A stretch of 64,000 nt of DNA from DATAOG01 sp963782885 (GTDB taxonomy: Bacteria > Pseudomonadota > Alphaproteobacteria > Geminicoccales > Geminicoccaceae): contig CAWALL010000005.1 of assembly GCA_963782885.1 (NCBI GenBank), positions 62,001 through 126,000 on the forward strand. The letters run 5' to 3'. The position numbers and the translations under genes are program-made. Below are positions 59,944 to 64,000 of this stretch, one piece after another. Every line of letters begins with the position of its first letter. The stretch's first letter is position 1. Below the pieces are notes generated by a model. That model was not told where the DNA came from. It did no database searches and saw only the letters and a program-made list of their open reading frames with translations.

Positions 59944-60909
59944 ATGGGAGCCCTCGCGCGCTATCGGGTGCTGCTGGTCGATGCCGAGCAGGAGCACGCG
60001 CGCGAGATCGCGGCCTGGCTCGAGGCCGCGCCGCTGGCCGCCTTCCACACCACCCAGGTGGACTCGTTCGCGGCCGCCCGCCGGCAGCTGGCTACGGCCG
60101 CCTTCGACGTCGTCCTTCTCGACCTGCTGCAGCCGGACGTGCCGGGGCTGCAGGCGCTCGCCGAGCTGCGGCGCGCCGCCCCCGATCTGCCGGTCCTGGT
60201 GCTCAGCCGGCTCGACGACGAGCGCCTTGCCCTCGAGGCGGTGCTCAACGGCGCCCAGGACTATCTGATCAAGGGCCAGAGCGATCCCGGCCTGGTGCGG
60301 CGCTCGATCCGGCATGCGATCGAGCGCCAGCGGGTCGAGCGCGAGCTCAACCAGCTGGCCCGGCACGACCCGCTGACCGGCCTGCCGAATCGGACGTTGT
60401 TCCACGACCGCTTGACCCAGGCGCTGCGCCGGCTCGACCGCCCGCAGGTCCCTGACCGGATGGGCCAGCTGGTCGCCGTCATCTTTCTCGATCTCGACGG
60501 CTTCAAGACGATCAACGACCGCTATGGCCATCTGGCCGGTGACCGGCTGCTGGCGGCGGTCGCCAAGCGCCTGCTGCGCGCCGTCCGGCGCACCGATTCG
60601 GTCGCCAGGCTCGCCGGCGACGAGTTCACGATCCTGCTCGAGGGCCTGCGGCACCAGGCCGATGCCGCCCGGATCGCCGAAGCGGTCCTGGCCAGCCTCC
60701 GCCAGCCCTTCGAGCTCGCCGGCCTGATCGTCGAGCTCGGCGCGAGCCTCGGCATCGCGCTCGCGGCCCAGCCCGGCCAGGCCGCCGAGCGCCTGACCCG
60801 TGACGCCGACGCGGCGATGTACCGCGCCAAGGCGGCGGGCGGCACTGCCTACCGTTTTCACAGCCCGGGCCTGTATGGGCTCGACTGGCCGGAGCGCCTG
60901 AGCGGCTGA
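59944..60909 (+). CDS. Response regulator with GGDEF domain
   Basis: 321 residues. The receiver (1-120) has its phospho-acceptor in FDVVLLDLLQPDVPGL. The GGDEF domain (about 150-310) reads HDPLTGLPNRTLFHDRLTQA, FLDLDGFKTINDRYGHLAGD and VARLAGDEFTILLEG, where AGDEF replaces GGDEF, a variant seen in some active cyclases. Its layout mirrors the first two domains of the divergent neighbour at 57736-59706, suggesting a local duplication followed by loss of the EAL domain. ATG at 59944 follows GGGAGA. Confidence 0.9.
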   Translation: MGALARYRVLLVDAEQEHAREIAAWLEAAPLAAFHTTQVDSFAAARRQLATAAFDVVLLDLLQPDVPGLQALAELRRAAPDLPVLVLSRLDDERLALEAVLNGAQDYLIKGQSDPGLVRRSIRHAIERQRVERELNQLARHDPLTGLPNRTLFHDRLTQALRRLDRPQVPDRMGQLVAVIFLDLDGFKTINDRYGHLAGDRLLAAVAKRLLRAVRRTDSVARLAGDEFTILLEGLRHQADAARIAEAVLASLRQPFELAGLIVELGASLGIALAAQPGQAAERLTRDADAAMYRAKAAGGTAYRFHSPGLYGLDWPERLSG

Positions 60910-61020
60910 AGCGGGTTCCGGCCGGGCCGGCAACCGGCGCCCGGTCCGCTCGGGGGCTTGCACCTTGACATCGCCGGTTTCTGGTGAGAGGGGAGCCCCA
61001 GGGACAACCGTGGAGTTCCT

Positions 61021-61968
61021 ATGGTACGGCTGTTGTCGCGGGTGCTGCTGGCCGGACTGACCGTCGCGCTCGCCGCCGGGTCGCTGGTCCGGCCGCGACC
61101 GGCGTCGCCGGCGCGGGGTCAGACGCCGACCCTCCATCCCGACCACGTCGTGCTCGGCGACGGCACCCGCCTGCCGCTGAGCTGCTGGCAGCCCCAGGGA
61201 CTGCCCAAGGCGCTGGTCCTCGGCCTGCACGGCTACGGCGACTATCGGCAGTCGTTCGCCGCGCTCGGGAACTGGCTCGCACAGCGCGGGATCGCACTGC
61301 TGGCCTACGACCAGCGCGGTTTCGGCGAGACCGGCTCGCGCGGCGTCTGGCCCGGCGCTCCGACCCTGGTCCAGGATCTGGCCGACGTGGTCGCGGCGCT
61401 GCGCGCCGACGAGCCCGGCCTGCCGCTGGTCCTGCTCGGCGAGAGCATGGGCGGCTCGGTCGCGCTCGCCGGCGTCGGCGGCGGCAAGATCGCAGGCGTC
61501 GACCGGCTGATCCTGGCAGCACCCGGGGTGCGTGCCGCCGAGGTCCCGCTGCAGCAGCTGCACGACCTCGCGCTCAAGCTCGGCGCGCTCGCGCTCCCCT
61601 GGCTCGCGATCGAGCTCCGGCGGGGCGCCCGGCCCTGGCTCGCGCCCGAGGAAGCGGCACGGCTCGCCGACGATCCCCTGATCCTGCGCGAGCTCAGCGT
61701 CGGCACCTACGACGGCCTGATCGAGCTCGCCAACCTGGCCTCGACCGAGCCCGAGGTGCCGCTGCCGCCGACCCTGCTGCTGTATGGCGAGCTCGACCAC
61801 ACGATCAGCCGCCAGGCGATCGACGAGCTCGCCGAGCGGCTGGGGGAGCGGGGCGTGCTCCGGCTCTATCCCGAGCGCCACCACCTGCTGCTCCACGAGG
61901 CGCACTCGGAGCAGGTGTTCGCCGACTGCCTGAGCTGGCTGCTGCCGGCGCGCGGCCGGGCCGCCTGA
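61021..61968 (+). CDS. Alpha/beta hydrolase (monoglyceride lipase-like)
   Basis: 315 residues. An N-terminal hydrophobic segment (LLSRVLLAGLTVALAAGSLV) acts as signal or anchor. The hydrolase core has VLGLHGYGDYRQSF (oxyanion HG), YDQRGFGETGSRG, the nucleophile elbow LLGESMGGSVAL, Asp in LLLYGELDHTISR and His in YPERHHLLLHE. It resembles serine-aminopeptidase/lysophospholipase S33-type enzymes; substrate likely a lipid ester. Convergent with the cytochrome c1 gene. Confidence 0.88.
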   Translation: MVRLLSRVLLAGLTVALAAGSLVRPRPASPARGQTPTLHPDHVVLGDGTRLPLSCWQPQGLPKALVLGLHGYGDYRQSFAALGNWLAQRGIALLAYDQRGFGETGSRGVWPGAPTLVQDLADVVAALRADEPGLPLVLLGESMGGSVALAGVGGGKIAGVDRLILAAPGVRAAEVPLQQLHDLALKLGALALPWLAIELRRGARPWLAPEEAARLADDPLILRELSVGTYDGLIELANLASTEPEVPLPPTLLLYGELDHTISRQAIDELAERLGERGVLRLYPERHHLLLHEAHSEQVFADCLSWLLPARGRAA

Positions 61969-61975
61969 GGAGTAC

Positions 61976-61996
61976 CGGGCCGGCTGACCCGGCCCG
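61976..61996. terminator. Hairpin between the hydrolase and bc1 genes
   Basis: CGGGCCGG and CCGGCCCG form a perfect 8-bp stem with a 5-base loop, 7 bases after the hydrolase stop and 50 bases after the cytochrome c1 stop on the other strand. A two-way terminator is the obvious role. No T-run is present, as for the similar hairpin at 52108. Confidence 0.55.
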
Positions 61997-62045
61997 CGGT
62001 CGGAGAAGAGCTGGCGATCCGAGTGCGGCGCGCGCGGCCGCGCGT

Positions 62046-62837
62046 TCAGTGCTGGTGCGCCCAGATCCTGCGCTTGGTCGCGTACAGCAGGGCGGTCAGC
62101 ACGATCAGGAACAGCATGACCTTGAGGCCGGTCTGCTTGCGCACCTCGAGGGTCGGCTCGGCGGCCCAGGTCAGGAAGCTCGCGACGTCCGCCGCCTCCT
62201 GCGCAAGCGTCGCCTCGGTGCCGTCGGCGTAGGTCACCTGCCCGGCCGACAAGGGCGGCGGCATCGCGATCCAGTGGCTCGGGAAGTAGATGTTGTAGTA
62301 GGTGCCCGCCGGCCCGGTCTCGCCCGCCGGTGGATCACGGTAGCCCTGCAGCAGGCTGTAGACGTAGTTGGCGCCGCCGGCGCGGGCTTTGACGATCAGC
62401 GACAGATCGGGCGGCAGGGCGCCGCCGTTCGCCACCCGCGCCGCCTGCTCGTTCGGGAACGGCGCCGGGAAGATGTCGGTCGGCTTACCCGGGCGCTGGT
62501 ACATCTCGCCCTGATCGTTCGGCCCGTCGGTGATCTGGGCCTCGGCGGCGATCGCCTTGATCTCGTCGTCGCTGTACCCGAGCGCGGCGAGGTTACGGAA
62601 CGCGATGTACTTGAGCGAATGGCAGTTCGAGCAGACCTCGCGGTAAATCTGCAGACCGCGTTGCGCCGCGGCCCGGTCGAAGTGGCCGAACATGCCGTCG
62701 AACGGCCAGTGCCGCTGCATCAGCGGGGTCGCTTCCTCCGCCGCCCGCGCCGGTGCGCCGGCTCCGCAGCCGATCACCACGATCGCGGCGGCCGCGGCCG
62801 TCGAAGCGAGCCTCAAACGTGCCATCATCGTCCTCAT
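62046..62837 (-). CDS. petC: Cytochrome c1 of the bc1 complex
   Basis: 263 residues. A cleavable signal (STAAAAAIVVIGCGAGAPAR) sends the domain to the periplasm. The haem c motif is VCSNCHSLKYI (CxxCH), and the sixth ligand Met lies in the IAMPPPLS region. A C-terminal helix (VMLFLIVLTALLYATKRRIW) anchors it in the inner membrane. It passes electrons from the Rieske protein to cytochrome c. It is encoded alone rather than as a cytochrome b/c1 fusion; the start overlaps the cytochrome b stop by ATGA. Gene symbols petC and fbcC are both in use. Confidence 0.95.
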   Translation of the reverse strand: MRTMMARLRLASTAAAAAIVVIGCGAGAPARAAEEATPLMQRHWPFDGMFGHFDRAAAQRGLQIYREVCSNCHSLKYIAFRNLAALGYSDDEIKAIAAEAQITDGPNDQGEMYQRPGKPTDIFPAPFPNEQAARVANGGALPPDLSLIVKARAGGANYVYSLLQGYRDPPAGETGPAGTYYNIYFPSHWIAMPPPLSAGQVTYADGTEATLAQEAADVASFLTWAAEPTLEVRKQTGLKVMLFLIVLTALLYATKRRIWAHQH

Positions 62838-64000
62838 TCGGCCGGCGCCACACCGGGCGACAGCACCGGCTCGCTGATGCTCCTGGGCAGCGGCCGGGGC
62901 CGCTCCAGCTTGCCGAGCAGGGGCAAAAGAAGCAGGAAGAACACGTAGTAATAAAGCGTGCCGAGCTGCGCCATCAGCACGTAGGTGCCCTCCGGCGGGT
63001 AGGCGCCGAGATAGCCGAGCATCACGCAGTCGAGCAGCAGCAGCCAGAAGAACCATTTGTACACCGGCCGGAAGCGGGCGCTGCGCACGGGCGAGGTGTC
63101 GAGCCAGGGCAGGAAGAACAGCACGATGATCGAGCCGAACATCAGGATCACGCCGATCAGCTTCGCCGGAATGAACAGAATGTTGAAGGTGATCGCACGC
63201 AAAATCGCGTAGAACGGCAGGAAGTACCACTCGGGCACGATATGCGGCGGCGTCTGCAGCGGGTTGGCCGGAATATAGTTGTCGGGATGCCCGAGCAGAT
63301 TCGGGTAGTAGAACACGAGGATCGACATCGCGATCAGGAAGACGCCGAGGCCGAACATGTCCTTGATCGTGTAGTAAGGATGGAACGGCAGCGTGTCCTT
63401 GGGCGATTGCTTGTCGATCCCGAGCGGGTTGTTCGAGCCGTGCTGGTGCAAGGCGAGCAGGTGGATCATGACCACGGCGACGATCAGGAACGGCAGCAGG
63501 TAATGGAGGGCGTAGAACCGGTTGAGCGTCGGGTCGTCGACCGAGAAGCCGCCCCACAGCCAGGTGACGATGCTCTCGCCGATCAGCGGAATCGCCGAGA
63601 ACAGGTTGGTGATCACGGTCGCCGCCCAGAAGCTCATCTGCCCCCAGGGCAGTACGTAGCCCATGAACGCGGTCGCCATCATCAGCAGCAGGATCACCAC
63701 GCCGAGCATCCACAGCAGCTCGCGCGGCGTCTTGTACGAGCCGTAGTACAGGCCGCGGAAGATGTGGATGTAGACCGCAACGAAGAACATCGAGGCGCCG
63801 TTGGCATGCGCATAACGCAACAGCCAGCCATAATTGACGTCGCGCATGATGTGCTCGATGCTGTCGAACGCGTAGCCGGTGTGCGCCGTGTAGTGCATCG
63901 CGAGCACGACGCCGGTCAGGATCTGCAGGACGAGCGCGATTCCGGCGAGCGAGCCGAAGTTCCACCAGTAGCTGAGGTTGCGGGGCGCCGGATAGCTGCC
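62834..64000 (-). CDS. petB: Cytochrome b of the bc1 complex (N terminus outside the window)
   Basis: 388 codons are present; only the first 20 or so residues are missing at the right edge. The visible protein starts GSYPAPRNLSYWWNFGSLAG and carries the haem-ligand His pairs (MHYTAH...RYAHANGASMFF...YIHIFRGLYYGSY and HYLLPF...HLLALHQHGSNN), the PEWY motif at HIVPEWYFLPFYAILRAITF for quinol oxidation, and eight helices. It forms the quinone-reactive core of complex III. The Rieske gene is expected just beyond the window. Confidence 0.96.
   Translation of the reverse strand, partial: GSYPAPRNLSYWWNFGSLAGIALVLQILTGVVLAMHYTAHTGYAFDSIEHIMRDVNYGWLLRYAHANGASMFFVAVYIHIFRGLYYGSYKTPRELLWMLGVVILLLMMATAFMGYVLPWGQMSFWAATVITNLFSAIPLIGESIVTWLWGGFSVDDPTLNRFYALHYLLPFLIVAVVMIHLLALHQHGSNNPLGIDKQSPKDTLPFHPYYTIKDMFGLGVFLIAMSILVFYYPNLLGHPDNYIPANPLQTPPHIVPEWYFLPFYAILRAITFNILFIPAKLIGVILMFGSIIVLFFLPWLDTSPVRSARFRPVYKWFFWLLLLDCVMLGYLGAYPPEGTYVLMAQLGTLYYYVFFLLLLPLLGKLERPRPLPRSISEPVLSPGVAPAE

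Overview
The window is very GC-rich DNA of an alphaproteobacterial type. A bc1 complex operon, a heterotetrameric sarcosine oxidase, ETF-quinone oxidoreductase, a type 4 uracil-DNA glycosylase, a class I-like PHA synthase and an ispE operon behind a TPR lipoprotein all fit a free-living, respiring, Rhodospirillales-like organism; the order is a guess. Intact housekeeping blocks alternate with decayed, insertion-sequence-rich accessory blocks.

Region 1 (1-12.3 kb) is dominated by a 4.7 kb tandem duplication (1-4249 and 4700-8952). Each copy carries a small membrane protein, a short basic ORF, a DmdB-like acyl-CoA ligase, a truncated and frameshifted Anbu (proteasome-like) remnant, an MNT/HEPN toxin-antitoxin pair, and an enolase-superfamily gene cut short against the tail of an IS1380-family transposase. 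The right copy runs into the rest of that transposase. A wrecked ISNCY-like transposase and a frameshifted double-rhodanese gene follow.

Region 2 (12.6-19.5 kb) has a small secreted Cys protein and PHA synthase flanking an FNR/FixK-like box, a YefM-YoeB module with a palindromic operator, a SpoIIAA-like protein, the ruins of a P-type H+-ATPase split by a complete IS1380-family element, and a VapBC pair.

Region 3 (19.5-31.3 kb) is metabolic: an AhpD-like protein, soxBDAG sarcosine oxidase, then on the other strand a PDH-type E1 alpha and E1 beta and an acetolactate-synthase-like ThDP enzyme joined by short overlaps. Divergent from these is a frameshifted protein with two copies of an unrecognised GSHGG domain. 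An OmpA-like protein with reversed domain order and tRNA-Gln follow.

Region 4 (31.3-44.5 kb) is core: TPR lipoprotein-ispE-SAM hydrolase, ETF-QO with an overlapping MFS exporter, uracil-DNA glycosylase, a lytic transglycosylase overlapping moaB, and a molybdenum formate dehydrogenase subunit.

Region 5 (44.5-51.3 kb) is again accessory and decayed: an echo of the formate dehydrogenase 3' end, two DUF29 genes (one cut by a second IS1380-family element), a broken Sel1/peptidoglycan-binding/trypsin fusion, a second MNT/HEPN pair, and a frameshifted PuuB-like oxidase.

Region 6 (51.4-64 kb) is intact: an RluA-type pseudouridine synthase, a CPA1 antiporter with a cyclic-nucleotide-binding domain, an SDR, a glycosyltransferase, three adjacent c-di-GMP genes, an alpha/beta hydrolase, and cytochrome c1 and b of the bc1 complex, with cytochrome b running off the right edge.

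No CRISPR array, rRNA or prophage was seen. The most system-like signals are the DUF29 gene translationally coupled to an MNT/HEPN pair, the tandem-GSHGG gene beside the ThDP-enzyme/sarcosine-oxidase block, and a start-codon hairpin shared by both complete IS1380-family elements.
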